Assembly (NCBI GenBank): GCA_038323375.1
Contig: JBBQGV010000018.1
Coordinates: 1 to 64,000, forward strand
Direction of reading: 5' to 3'
DNA length: 64,000 nt
From: JABWAJ01 sp038323375
GTDB lineage: Bacteria > Bacteroidota > Bacteroidia > Chitinophagales > Saprospiraceae
Made by a program: the position numbers and the translations under genes. The notes beneath the pieces are model-generated. The model did no database searches and was not told the origin of the DNA. It worked only from the letters and a program-made list of their open reading frames with translations. Below are positions 8,372 through 16,496 of the stretch, piece after piece. Position 1 is the first letter of the stretch; each line of letters opens with the position of its first letter.

Positions 8372-9388
8372 ATGAATCGAATTGTAACGCTGGATGAGTT
8401 CATCATCCGAAGACAAAAGGATTTTTCTTTTGCCTCAGGCGAGCTGACCGGCTTGCTCCGCGACATTGGTGTTGCGGCCAAAATTGTCAACCGGGAAGTC
8501 AACAAGGCTGGACTCCTCAACATCCTGGGGGTGGCTGACTCGCAAAACTCAACCGGCGACGTCGTTCAAAAACTCGATCTTTATGCCAACGACAAACTGA
8601 TCGAATGCCTGAAAAACAGCGGAGAATGTTGCGGTGTCGCTTCGGAAGAGTGCGAAGAGTTCATCGCCATTCCGCCTGTTGACGACAAACCTTCCAAATA
8701 CGTTGTCGTGTTCGACCCGCTCGACGGCTCTTCCAATATTGACGTAAACGTTTCAGTCGGCACCATTTTTGGCATTTATCGCCGCGTGAGCGACCCGACA
8801 GGCCCCTGCGCCATCGAAGATTTTCTGCAGCCAGGCAACCAGTTAGTCGCCGCCGGATACGTGCTGTATGGCACGTCTACCCTGCTCGTCTACACCACCG
8901 GGCGCGGGGTGAACGGGTTCACGCTCGACCCAACCATCGGCGAGTTTTGTCTTTCTCACCAAAACATTCAGATTCCGGCTCGCGGCAATTATTATTCAGT
9001 CAACCAGGGTTACTACCTTAAATTTGACCTCGAAATGCGCCGCTACATTGACCACTGCTCGGATATGAACCTGATGCTGCGGTACATTGGCTCGATGGTG
9101 TCGGATATTCATCGCATTCTTTTCCAGGGTGGGATCTTTTTGTACCCCAATACCCGCAAGTACCCGCAAGGAAAACTGCGCATCGTCTACGAATGCAACC
9201 CGTTGTCGTTCATCGTAGAACAAGCTGGCGGCAAGGCCATGACCTGCCAATTGGAACGAGTCCTTGATCTGGAAGTGAACCACCTGCACCAGCGCGCCAC
9301 CATTGCCATGGGATCGCCGGATATGGTGGATGAGATGAAGGAGTTTGTGCAGCGGTATAGCGCGACACCGATTTTCGGAAAACGGTAG
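8372..9388 (+). CDS. fbp: Class I fructose-1,6-bisphosphatase
   Basis: Hydrolyses fructose-1,6-bisphosphate to fructose-6-phosphate, the committed gluconeogenic step. Taking ATG 8372 (MNRIVTLDEFI) gives 338 residues, the normal length for the class I enzyme. The longer open frame from 8219 would add about 50 residues with no family character and would begin inside the divergent promoter region. The metal/phosphate signature FDPLDGSSNIDVNVSVGTIF is present, as are the substrate-binding YVLYGTSTLLVYT and the C-terminal EQAGGKAM region. No partner gene is adjacent; it is transcribed alone, divergently from UPF0173. Confidence 0.96.
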   Translation: MNRIVTLDEFIIRRQKDFSFASGELTGLLRDIGVAAKIVNREVNKAGLLNILGVADSQNSTGDVVQKLDLYANDKLIECLKNSGECCGVASEECEEFIAIPPVDDKPSKYVVVFDPLDGSSNIDVNVSVGTIFGIYRRVSDPTGPCAIEDFLQPGNQLVAAGYVLYGTSTLLVYTTGRGVNGFTLDPTIGEFCLSHQNIQIPARGNYYSVNQGYYLKFDLEMRRYIDHCSDMNLMLRYIGSMVSDIHRILFQGGIFLYPNTRKYPQGKLRIVYECNPLSFIVEQAGGKAMTCQLERVLDLEVNHLHQRATIAMGSPDMVDEMKEFVQRYSATPIFGKR

Positions 9389-9399
9389 GATGGTTGAGC

Positions 9400-9490
9400 G
9401 TTCTTCGTTGAGCGTTGTTCGTTAACGATTACTCCTGATCAAATTACGTCATCCCAACGAACAACCTACAACGCTTAACGAACAACAAAT
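9400..9490. repeat. Inverted GTTGTTCGTT repeats after fbp
   Basis: GTTGTTCGTT occurs at 9414-9423, and its complement AACGAACAAC at 9456-9465 and 9477-9486. The first copy can pair with either of the other two, giving two alternative hairpins downstream of fbp. There is no T run, so simple intrinsic termination is uncertain. Confidence 0.45.
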
Positions 9491-9510
9491 AACCAGTAAA
9501 TATTAACCAC

Positions 9511-9792
9511 TTATCCAAACTCACTCACCGAAGAAAGATCGCCGCCAAAAGCGAAATACACCCCCATGGCCAGCAATGGCGCGAGGGTGGATACGATCAT
9601 CAGGTAGTAGTACCAGCGCGGCACTTTGCTCCGTTCGATCAATTCTACGGCCAACGCCACCAGCAAAATCAGCAGACAGATTCCTGCAAAAATGCTACTG
9701 AGCACCAGCGCCAGGTAGCTGTTAAATACCCAGATCAGCAAATAAACGACGACTTGCGCCAAAAATATTTCTATCAGCCTCCGATTGGTCAT
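9511..9792 (-). CDS. Small membrane protein, unknown function
   Basis: A 93-residue protein with three predicted membrane spans (about residues 8-28, 30-50 and 62-83), separated by the polar ELIERSKVPRWYYY loop. No motif identifies a family. It lies downstream of the MscS gene on the same strand, but about 150 nt and a hairpin terminator separate them, so it is probably its own unit. Confidence 0.6.
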   Translation of the reverse strand: MTNRRLIEIFLAQVVVYLLIWVFNSYLALVLSSIFAGICLLILLVALAVELIERSKVPRWYYYLMIVSTLAPLLAMGVYFAFGGDLSSVSEFG

Positions 9793-9897
9793 CCCTGTAG
9801 TTCTTTTTTTATAATTTGATGAACACTTTTTGACCCGCTATGTTAGGTCTTTGATTCGCAAAAATGCTAATGTTTTTTGTTTGTTTATACTTTATAC

Positions 9898-9931
9898 AAG
9901 GTGCTTCCCTTTGGCGAAGCGCCTTTTTTTT
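9898..9931. terminator. Hairpin terminator after the MscS gene
   Basis: AAGGTGCTTC (9898-9907) pairs with GAAGCGCCTT (9916-9925), with one G-U pair and an 8-nt loop. An 8-T run follows on the plus strand, which reads as an 8-A run before the hairpin on the minus strand. It lies 15 nt beyond the MscS stop. Confidence 0.5.
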
Positions 9932-9945
9932 GTGCATCAAACCAA

Positions 9946-10761
9946 TCATCGTAAAACATAGCCATCCTGTTTTAACCGATCCACCACCTTGTTGATGGCA
10001 TCGCTCTGCGTTTGTTGCCCCGAAACCGTCGCGTCAAACGTATTGATCCAAAAATAAATATTTAGCTCTACGATACTCCCGGTGACTTGTCCGAGGACGA
10101 CATTGGGCGGCCGCTCGTCGCCCAGAACGCCGGGAACCGAATGAAGCGTCTCCAGAATAGAAGCCATAGCCTTTTGTAGATCAGCGTCGTAGTTCAACCC
10201 GACCTTAAATTGCTGGCGCAAAAAACCATCAATGGTGAAATTGTAAATGGGCTGGCGCAAAATCAGACCATTGGGAACGAAAACATCTTTGCCGTCCAAC
10301 GTTTTGATTTGGGTGTCGCGCAGGTTCATTCCTATAATTTTGCCTTCTACTCCGGCAACCTGAACCGTATCCCCCATCCGGTAAGGACGTTGAAAAGTCA
10401 TCACCATCCCAGCCAAAAAGTTTTCGCCGATGTCTTTAAAAGCAAAGCCAATGATGAAAGCAGTTACGCCAGCGCCGGCTAAAAGGCTGGTCGCAGCACC
10501 TCCCAACCCCACGGCTTTGAAAGCGATTAAAATACCGATAATGATCGGCAGATAACCTGTCATTCGCGAAACGAAATCTGCCATAAGCGGATCATCCGTG
10601 CGCTTGCGCAGCCTGTTTTTTGCAATTTTCCGAAGGTTGACTGCGATAAAATAGAACACCAGCAGCGTTAGGATCGCTACGGCCAATCGCGGGAGTAAGG
10701 CAATGAAGCCGTCGTAATACGTGTAGAGGTGCTTCATAAGGTCGTTCCAAAATTTATCCAT
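9946..10761 (-). CDS. MscS-family small-conductance mechanosensitive channel
   Basis: About 271 residues from ATG 10761 (MDKFWNDLMKHLYTYYDGF). The longer open frame adds only nine unsupported residues into the divergent promoter region. Three membrane segments are visible: about 16-39, 64-84, and a Gly/Ala-rich pore helix around LGGAATSLLAGAGVTAFIIGFAF (about 87-109). The beta-domain motif FQRPYRMGDTVQVAGVEGKI (about 123-142) and a mixed C-terminal vestibule domain follow. It releases solutes on hypo-osmotic shock. It is divergent from the DUF4956-CotH operon. Confidence 0.93.
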   Translation of the reverse strand: MDKFWNDLMKHLYTYYDGFIALLPRLAVAILTLLVFYFIAVNLRKIAKNRLRKRTDDPLMADFVSRMTGYLPIIIGILIAFKAVGLGGAATSLLAGAGVTAFIIGFAFKDIGENFLAGMVMTFQRPYRMGDTVQVAGVEGKIIGMNLRDTQIKTLDGKDVFVPNGLILRQPIYNFTIDGFLRQQFKVGLNYDADLQKAMASILETLHSVPGVLGDERPPNVVLGQVTGSIVELNIYFWINTFDATVSGQQTQSDAINKVVDRLKQDGYVLR

Positions 10762-10789
10762 AAGTGTGATTTTTAGTGAAGATAACAAA

Positions 10790-10797
10790 TACCTTTA
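10790..10797 (+). promoter_or_regulatory. Minus-7 element of the DUF4956-CotH operon
   Basis: TACCTTTA matches the Bacteroidota TAnnTTTG box at 7 of 8 positions, about 24 nt before the DUF4956 start codon. No convincing minus-33 TTG is seen at the right distance. Confidence 0.3.
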
Positions 10798-10821
10798 CCT
10801 GCGCCTAAACGCAAGTCAGAA

Positions 10822-11508
10822 ATGGATCTATTACAGGAACTTCAAGAAAAATACATTCAGGAATTCGCCAACAATGTTCCGTTTGGCGAATTTCTACTCA
10901 ATATCCTCATCACGGCAGCGCTGGCCTCCTTATTGCGCCTTTTTTATGTTCGCTTTGGCCAGACACTCTCCAACCGGCGCAAATTTGCAGCCAATTTCCT
11001 GCCGCTGGCTTTAGGAACCCTGCTCATCATCATGATCGTCAAATCGTCTATCGCTTTGTCTCTGGGTTTAGTTGGAGCATTGTCCATCGTGCGCTTCCGG
11101 GCGGCCATCAAAGATCCGGAGGAACTGACTTACCTCTTCATCGCCATCGGAATCGGGCTGGCAGGCGGCGCCAATCAGCCTGTGCTGGCGGTGGTCACGT
11201 TCAGCATCATCGTGGCCTTGTTGTTCCTCAGCCTGAAAATTGCAGGCAAAGGGGCAGCCCGGCGTGAAGGCGCTTATTTTATCCACATTCGTACCGAGTT
11301 GGACAGCGTGCAAACGGTTTCAAAAATCCTGACAGATGCCCTGCCTTATGTGGATCTGAAACGAATGCATGCACCCGGAAAAGGATTGGAACTTTCTTTT
11401 CTCTGCAAATTTGATTCGCTGGAACAATTAGAACAAGTAAAAACAGAACTCCAGACCCTTTCTCCGGGGAGTACACTTTCCGTCGTTGAGCAACCCGATC
11501 TGGCATGA
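10822..11508 (+). CDS. DUF4956 membrane protein
   Basis: A 228-residue protein with about three to four membrane helices (about 24-42, 54-86 and 105-140) and the conserved SLGLVGALSIVRFRAAIKDP segment (about 79-98) typical of DUF4956. A soluble C-terminal domain of about 85 residues follows, possibly ferredoxin-fold-like. Its stop overlaps the start of the CotH gene by 4 nt (ATGA), so the two are translationally coupled. DUF4956 and CotH genes are often neighbours, frequently with a VTC-type polyphosphate polymerase, which is absent here. Molecular function is unknown. Confidence 0.85.
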   Translation: MDLLQELQEKYIQEFANNVPFGEFLLNILITAALASLLRLFYVRFGQTLSNRRKFAANFLPLALGTLLIIMIVKSSIALSLGLVGALSIVRFRAAIKDPEELTYLFIAIGIGLAGGANQPVLAVVTFSIIVALLFLSLKIAGKGAARREGAYFIHIRTELDSVQTVSKILTDALPYVDLKRMHAPGKGLELSFLCKFDSLEQLEQVKTELQTLSPGSTLSVVEQPDLA

Positions 11509-14500
11509 TTCTTTCCGATAAATACCGCTCCAAACGCCGCCGGCAGGAAAAACGGGTGCTGGCTATTGCCGGGCTGTTGTTGTTTGTTGCCGGGTTGATT
11601 TATGTTGTCGTTCAGGCGGTCAACAGCAGCCAGGTCTCCTCGCCAAACCGGGTTTATTGCGATGCAGAAACGGTGCGTGGTAAACATTTCAAGGGACACG
11701 GCGGCCTATTTTCAAACAGCGCCAACCAAAGTCCGGAACGCGCGCGCTCCGGTGGTCATTCCTGCAAGGTGCCCAAAGGCGAAGGCATCCAGTTCGGTTT
11801 CGGCTACGAATGGCAAGGCGCTAAGGCCGGCGAACTTTTCACCGTTTCGGTATGGCGTTTTAAGAACCCCGGCAACGAGGGCAGTTTGGTGGTTCGAGCG
11901 GATGACGCACTCTATTTTGAAGCAAACACCCCCGTGGAAATGGATGGCCAGGGTTGGGAAAAATTGGAAATCCGTTTTCACATCCCATACAACAAGCCGG
12001 TAGACAAAGTAAGGGTCTACGTTTATGCCAGCGGACAAAAAGCCATCTTTTTTGACGACTTATTGATGGAAAAAACGGCAACGCTCCCCGAAGGCCATTT
12101 CCGTCCGGAGGCGTTGCACCTTCAAATTTCAGATAAAGCCATGGCAACCCTGCGCGAAAAGCGCGAAGCCGCCCTTCGCAACGGCGTACTCGAAAATAGC
12201 GACGACGGATGGGTAGGTGGCAGAATTATGGACAGTGCAGGCGTTGAAATCCCGGTGAACCTGCGCCTGAAAGGTGACCGATTGGAACACATAGAAGGCG
12301 AAAAATGGTCGTTCCGCCTGCGCGTCAAAGCGCCAAATGCATGGAAAAGAATGATTTCTTTTTCGGTGCATACGCCTGCGGCACGTTATTTCCTGCACGA
12401 ATGGCTTTTGCACCGATTTTGGGAAAAAGAGGGGTTGCTGACCACCCGCTATGATTTCATCGAGTTGTTCCTGAACGGAAAATCGCTCGGGATTTATGCC
12501 TACGAAGAACATTTTGAAAAAGAACTGCCCGAATTCCGGCAACGGCGGGAAGGCCCCATTGTAAAACTCAACGAAGACGGCTTCTGGGCGGGAATCGAGC
12601 GGCAGCTGAACCACCACGGCTACACGCGTTCCGAAGCCGCACATACCATCATGGAAAAAGAAAATGCCGACATTGGCACTTTCCGGGAGGACAAGATCGC
12701 TGGCGCCCCTACCCTTTCCAAACAATACGAACAGGCTCGTGAACTGCTCCACCAGTTTCAGTTTGGGCTGAAGCCCCCCGCCGACATTTTCGACCTCGAA
12801 CGCTTGGCGAAATTCTATGCCATCAGCGATGTCCTGAGTGCCTACCACGGCATCATCTGGCACAACCAGCGCTTCTATTACAATCCGGTGACCAGCCGTT
12901 TAGAGCCTATCGGTTTCGATGGCTACGATGGCACGCCGAACCGACAATACACCTTCCTGGGTCAGGGCGCGCTTGATCCGGCGACCATGGACGCCCGAAC
13001 AGCCTTTGCCTATTTATTTCAGGATGAGGTATTTGTAGCAAAATACATTCACTACCTATATCAATTTACCTCATCCGCTTATTTGGATCATTTTTTAGAT
13101 GAAAACGCGGCAGGCTGGGCGCCCCGCCTGCAATGGCTACAGATGGAATTTCCGGATTACCAGCCCGATCTGTCTAAAATTGTGGAACAGGCCGCTTATC
13201 TGCACTCTTTGATTTTGCCTTTTTCGGAAGGGAGTCTAAAAACTTTTACACAGAGAACTGCCGGTGGCAAAAAACAAGTCCTGGTCGGCAATGCGCATAG
13301 TTTGCCCATTCAGGTCACCGGCTATGGTTATGGCTCTCAAAAGCAAGCGGCTGCTTTGAATGTGATGTTGCCGGGCCAGTCGCCACGCTATTTGCTGAGC
13401 CGCATCCAGCGCGACGCTGCCGTCAGCGACCTGAACAGCGTACGGTTTTTGTACCAGTTCGCAGCGCAATTCCAGAGCATCCGGCACTACGAAACCCTGG
13501 ATCTGCCGGTGGCTGCCACGCATCTTTTTTTCAAGATTCCAGGTGTGGATTCTGCCTTCAGCGCCCCCGTTTCTAAATGGAAAAGACCGGAAAACGGCAC
13601 AACAGCGCAGCGCTTGTTCGCCAAGGCGAAGCCTGTGAGCAATACTTACTGGGTGGTGGAAGGCAAAACCATCCGTTTTCGCCCGGGCGCACACCGCATC
13701 GCTTCGGATGTAATCATTCCCGAAGGGTTTGATGTGTTTTTTGGCGGTGGCGTGACGCTTGATTTGGTCAACAAAGCCAGATTTATCTCGCGTTCGCCGG
13801 TGCAAATGATTGGTTCGGAAGATGCCCCGATAAAAATTCACTCCTCCGACCGGAGCGCACAGGGGTTTACAGTGTTGCAGGCCGGGGCGCGCTCTATCCT
13901 GAAACACGTTGTTTTTGAAGACCTGAATACCCTTAGAGAAGATAGTTGGATCTTAACCGGCGCTGTAAATTTTTACGAATCAGAGGTGCATTTCTACCGC
14001 TGCGTTTTCCATAGAAACCACTGTGAAGACGCGCTAAACGTCATTCGCGCTTCTTATAAAATGGATTATTGTCGGTTTGTTGAAACGCATTACGACGCGT
14101 TCGACAACGATTTTTGCAAAGGTGAAATCAACAATACGACTTTCCTGGACATCGGCAACGACGCCATGGATTTTTCGGGTAGTATCGTCACCATTCGCGA
14201 TTGCAAAGCCACCCGTTGCACCGACAAAGGCATCAGCGTGGGAGAAGAAAGTGACGTGACCGTACTAAACGCTATTATAGAAAACGCAAATATCGGCGTG
14301 GCATCCAAGGATTTATCCACCCTCTACATCCGCGACATCACCCTCAAAAACTGCGAACAGGGTTTTGCTGCCTATCAAAAAAAACCGGAGTTTGGCGGCG
14401 CGCACATCGTGGTGGAAAGTTATAAAGCAGAAGGCGTGCGACGGCTGTATGCGATTTCAAAGGGGTGTAGTTTGCAGTTGGGGGGGCAGCGAATATTGGG

Positions 14501-14516
14501 GGAGGGGCAGAAATGA
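11505..14516 (+). CDS. CotH-kinase-like protein with C-terminal parallel beta-helix
   Basis: A 1003-residue membrane-anchored protein. Residues about 17-40 form one transmembrane anchor after a basic N-terminus. About 50-190 look like a carbohydrate-binding-type beta-sandwich. About 205-510 are the CotH kinase-like region, with LRLKGDRLEHIEGEKWSFR, the YAYEEHFEKE segment and IGFDGYDGTP. From about 720 to the end come repeated short beta-strands typical of right-handed parallel beta-helices (for example DFSGSIVTIRDCKATRCTDKGIS). CotH proteins are atypical kinases that phosphorylate secreted or coat proteins; activity here is inferred. The gene overlaps DUF4956 by 4 nt. No N-terminal LPXTG or T9SS-type signal is seen. 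Confidence 0.85.
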   Translation: MILSDKYRSKRRRQEKRVLAIAGLLLFVAGLIYVVVQAVNSSQVSSPNRVYCDAETVRGKHFKGHGGLFSNSANQSPERARSGGHSCKVPKGEGIQFGFGYEWQGAKAGELFTVSVWRFKNPGNEGSLVVRADDALYFEANTPVEMDGQGWEKLEIRFHIPYNKPVDKVRVYVYASGQKAIFFDDLLMEKTATLPEGHFRPEALHLQISDKAMATLREKREAALRNGVLENSDDGWVGGRIMDSAGVEIPVNLRLKGDRLEHIEGEKWSFRLRVKAPNAWKRMISFSVHTPAARYFLHEWLLHRFWEKEGLLTTRYDFIELFLNGKSLGIYAYEEHFEKELPEFRQRREGPIVKLNEDGFWAGIERQLNHHGYTRSEAAHTIMEKENADIGTFREDKIAGAPTLSKQYEQARELLHQFQFGLKPPADIFDLERLAKFYAISDVLSAYHGIIWHNQRFYYNPVTSRLEPIGFDGYDGTPNRQYTFLGQGALDPATMDARTAFAYLFQDEVFVAKYIHYLYQFTSSAYLDHFLDENAAGWAPRLQWLQMEFPDYQPDLSKIVEQAAYLHSLILPFSEGSLKTFTQRTAGGKKQVLVGNAHSLPIQVTGYGYGSQKQAAALNVMLPGQSPRYLLSRIQRDAAVSDLNSVRFLYQFAAQFQSIRHYETLDLPVAATHLFFKIPGVDSAFSAPVSKWKRPENGTTAQRLFAKAKPVSNTYWVVEGKTIRFRPGAHRIASDVIIPEGFDVFFGGGVTLDLVNKARFISRSPVQMIGSEDAPIKIHSSDRSAQGFTVLQAGARSILKHVVFEDLNTLREDSWILTGAVNFYESEVHFYRCVFHRNHCEDALNVIRASYKMDYCRFVETHYDAFDNDFCKGEINNTTFLDIGNDAMDFSGSIVTIRDCKATRCTDKGISVGEESDVTVLNAIIENANIGVASKDLSTLYIRDITLKNCEQGFAAYQKKPEFGGAHIVVESYKAEGVRRLYAISKGCSLQLGGQRILGEGQK

Positions 14517-14735
14517 TGCGCTTGTTATTTCGCCCCAATAATTGATGGTCAATTAGTTATCTAAAGTTGAAGTTTGTATTGTGCTTTCGGGTAGATCAAG
14601 AAAATTTGAAATTTGAAACATACGAAGTGCAAAATTTGGATCGCGATACCCCTGCACCTCAACATGAACCAGACACCAATGTTCCTCTCCATTTTTTAAC
14701 CAAACCCGAAACAGTTTGTCTGCATGACGCCTTGC

Positions 14736-15254
14736 TCACACCATCTTCTCCAACGTATTCAAATTCCGAACGGTCACGCTGCTTTTGTACTTCGCCTTTG
14801 CGCTGGCTTTTGAAAAAGGCGTGTCGGTGCTTTGGCCGATGAGGACTTTCCAGTAAATCACGTTGTTGCCAGCCATGATGTTGGCAGATTCTTCGCCCAA
14901 GGTGGCCGCAATGGCCCGGATCTCCTCAAAAACAGCCGGCTTGTCAATAAAAATAACATAGGCGTGGTGGCCTTCGTCCCGCGTCATTGGGTATTGAGCA
15001 ATGATATCCGCCAGGTCGTCAAACGGGTATAACAAGACGTAAGCGTGGTAATGAAAGGTTTCCGAAAGCGCCTTTTCCAATAGGGGCTTTAGCTCTCCGT
15101 GTGCTTTCGGGGATTCAAAAACGACGTTTCCAGTTTGCAAATATATTTTAACTTCTTGGAAACCAATCTCTTCAAACATAGATTTCAAGTCGGCCATTTT
15201 GATGCGAATGTTCCCGACGTTGATGCCCCGTAGAAATGCGATGTATTTGGCCAT
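14736..15254 (-). CDS. DUF1697 family protein
   Basis: A 172-residue cytoplasmic protein beginning MAKYIAFLRGINVGNIRIKM, the hallmark of DUF1697, followed by LYLQTGNVVF-type sequence (about 38-47) and the conserved IYWKVLIGQSTDTPFSKA region near the C-terminus. Length is normal for the family. The fold is known, but no reaction has been assigned. It is transcribed alone, convergent with the CotH operon and divergent from terC. Confidence 0.93.
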   Translation of the reverse strand: MAKYIAFLRGINVGNIRIKMADLKSMFEEIGFQEVKIYLQTGNVVFESPKAHGELKPLLEKALSETFHYHAYVLLYPFDDLADIIAQYPMTRDEGHHAYVIFIDKPAVFEEIRAIAATLGEESANIMAGNNVIYWKVLIGQSTDTPFSKASAKAKYKSSVTVRNLNTLEKMV

Positions 15255-15365
15255 AGCTGATTTGATGAGTACCTATTTCTCTGAAATATTCCACAAAATT
15301 ACCATCGCCGTCCAGATAGTCTAACTTCTCTCTACTATTCTCTATCATCTTTCTACTCTTTTCCG

Positions 15366-15373
15366 TAACCTTG
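15366..15373 (+). promoter_or_regulatory. Minus-7 element of the TerC gene
   Basis: TAACCTTG matches TAnnTTTG at 7 of 8 positions and lies 34 nt before the start codon. No clear minus-33 TTG is present. Confidence 0.35.
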
Positions 15374-15407
15374 CATTTCAAAAATCAACTTAAGAAATCC
15401 TGCTTTT

Positions 15408-16268
15408 ATGGAATTTGTACTACCCGACTTCGCCAGCGCAGAAATGTGGATCAGCCTGCTGACGCTGACCTTTCTGGAAATCGTACTGGGCATTGACAAC
15501 ATCATTTTTATCTCCATTTCAGCGGGCAAGCTGCCTGAAAATGAACGCCCCAGAGCCACCAACATCGGTTTGATTTTAGCCATGGTGTTGCGCATTGTGC
15601 TGCTGTTGGGCGTATCGGTGCTGGTGGCGATGAAGGAACCCTGGTTTGAAATCAATGCATCCTGGATTACGGGAGGGTTTTCCGGCCAAAGCCTGATTCT
15701 GCTTGCTGGCGGTATTTTCCTGCTGTATAAAAGCACCACAGAAATCGGCCATAAATTAGAGGGTGTGGATCACACGGCGGTAGAAACCGAAGTGAGCAAA
15801 AAAAGTGCAAAAGCAGCATTTAGCAATGTGATCATCCAGATTACGGTCATCAACATTGTCTTTTCTTTCGACTCCATCCTCACCGCCATCGGCATGACCA
15901 ACGGCCTGTATGGCGCATTAGCCATCATGATTTTTGCCGTTGTTTTATCGGTTTTGATCATGATGCTTTTCGCAACGCCGGTGGGCAATTTTGTCAACAA
16001 ACACCCCACTATCCAAATGCTGGGTCTGGCATTTTTGATCCTGATCGGCTTTATGCTGATTGCGGAAGGCGCCCACTTAGCCCATTTGTCTATCGCAGGT
16101 TCAGAGGTTGGCACAGTGCCCAAGGGCTACCTTTATTTTGCCATTGCTTTTTCGTTGCTGGTAGAATTCCTGAATTTGCGCATGCGCCGCAAAGCCCGCC
16201 CGGTGCAATTGCACGGTATTTCTGAAGATGCGGTGAAGGAGGGATATTTGGAAGAACAAGGGAAGTAG
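15408..16268 (+). CDS. TerC family integral membrane protein
   Basis: A 286-residue protein with about seven to eight membrane helices. The conserved FLEIVLGIDNIIFISI motif (about residues 22-37) and the second-half IVFSFDSILTAIGM motif (about 150-163) carry acidic residues in membrane helices. These are typical of TerC/Alx proteins, which are linked to tellurite resistance and metal (Mn) export and to metalation of exported proteins. The C-terminus is a short basic tail. No tellurite-resistance ter genes are nearby, so a housekeeping metal role is more likely than resistance. A striking GC-rich inverted repeat starts at its stop codon. Confidence 0.93.
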   Translation: MEFVLPDFASAEMWISLLTLTFLEIVLGIDNIIFISISAGKLPENERPRATNIGLILAMVLRIVLLLGVSVLVAMKEPWFEINASWITGGFSGQSLILLAGGIFLLYKSTTEIGHKLEGVDHTAVETEVSKKSAKAAFSNVIIQITVINIVFSFDSILTAIGMTNGLYGALAIMIFAVVLSVLIMMLFATPVGNFVNKHPTIQMLGLAFLILIGFMLIAEGAHLAHLSIAGSEVGTVPKGYLYFAIAFSLLVEFLNLRMRRKARPVQLHGISEDAVKEGYLEEQGK

Positions 16269-16401
16269 CGTCACGCTTCGTCCCATCGGGACGCAATGCC
16301 GGGATGATTGGGGCTACCGGCATTGCGTCCCGATGGGACGTGCCGTTCTGGCGTCATGACGCGCTACCGGCATTGCGTCCCGATGTGACGAAGCGTGACG
16401 C
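16268..16401. repeat. Three-armed GC-rich inverted repeat after terC
   Basis: Arm 1 (16268-16302) and arm 3 (16367-16401) are 35-nt complements with a single mismatch. Between them, arm 2 (16317-16340) repeats the inner 24 nt of arm 3, so arm 1 can pair with either. The shared core is CCGGCATTGCGTCCCGATG. It spans the gap between the convergent terC and GT39 genes and probably ends transcription from one or both, although no T run follows. Confidence 0.75.
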
Positions 16402-16460
16402 CCGTTCTTTGGGTCTTGTGTACATACCATAGGTTTCTAAAGCCTTATAGGTTTGCCTGC

Positions 16461-16495
16461 CATAACGCAGCTATAGAACTATAAAGACAGCCCTA
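16461..16495 (-). repeat. Dispersed hairpin element, half copy E
   Basis: On the minus strand this reads CTGTCTTTATAGTTCTATAG then CTGCGTTATG, matching the left end of elements A-D with a few changes, and then stops. The right half is missing. It begins directly after the GT39 stop codon. A different short repeat (16427-16454, with AAACCTATAAGG on the minus strand) is attached to its broken end. Confidence 0.65.
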
Positions 16496-16496
16496 T

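Noticed and set aside
14567..14842. 91-residue plus-strand frame
   Set aside because: It overlaps DUF1697 antisense and has no signal, motif or promoter.
15408..16268. TerC as a sign of a tellurite-resistance island
   Set aside because: No other ter genes or mobile-element genes are nearby; TerC alone is a common housekeeping membrane protein.
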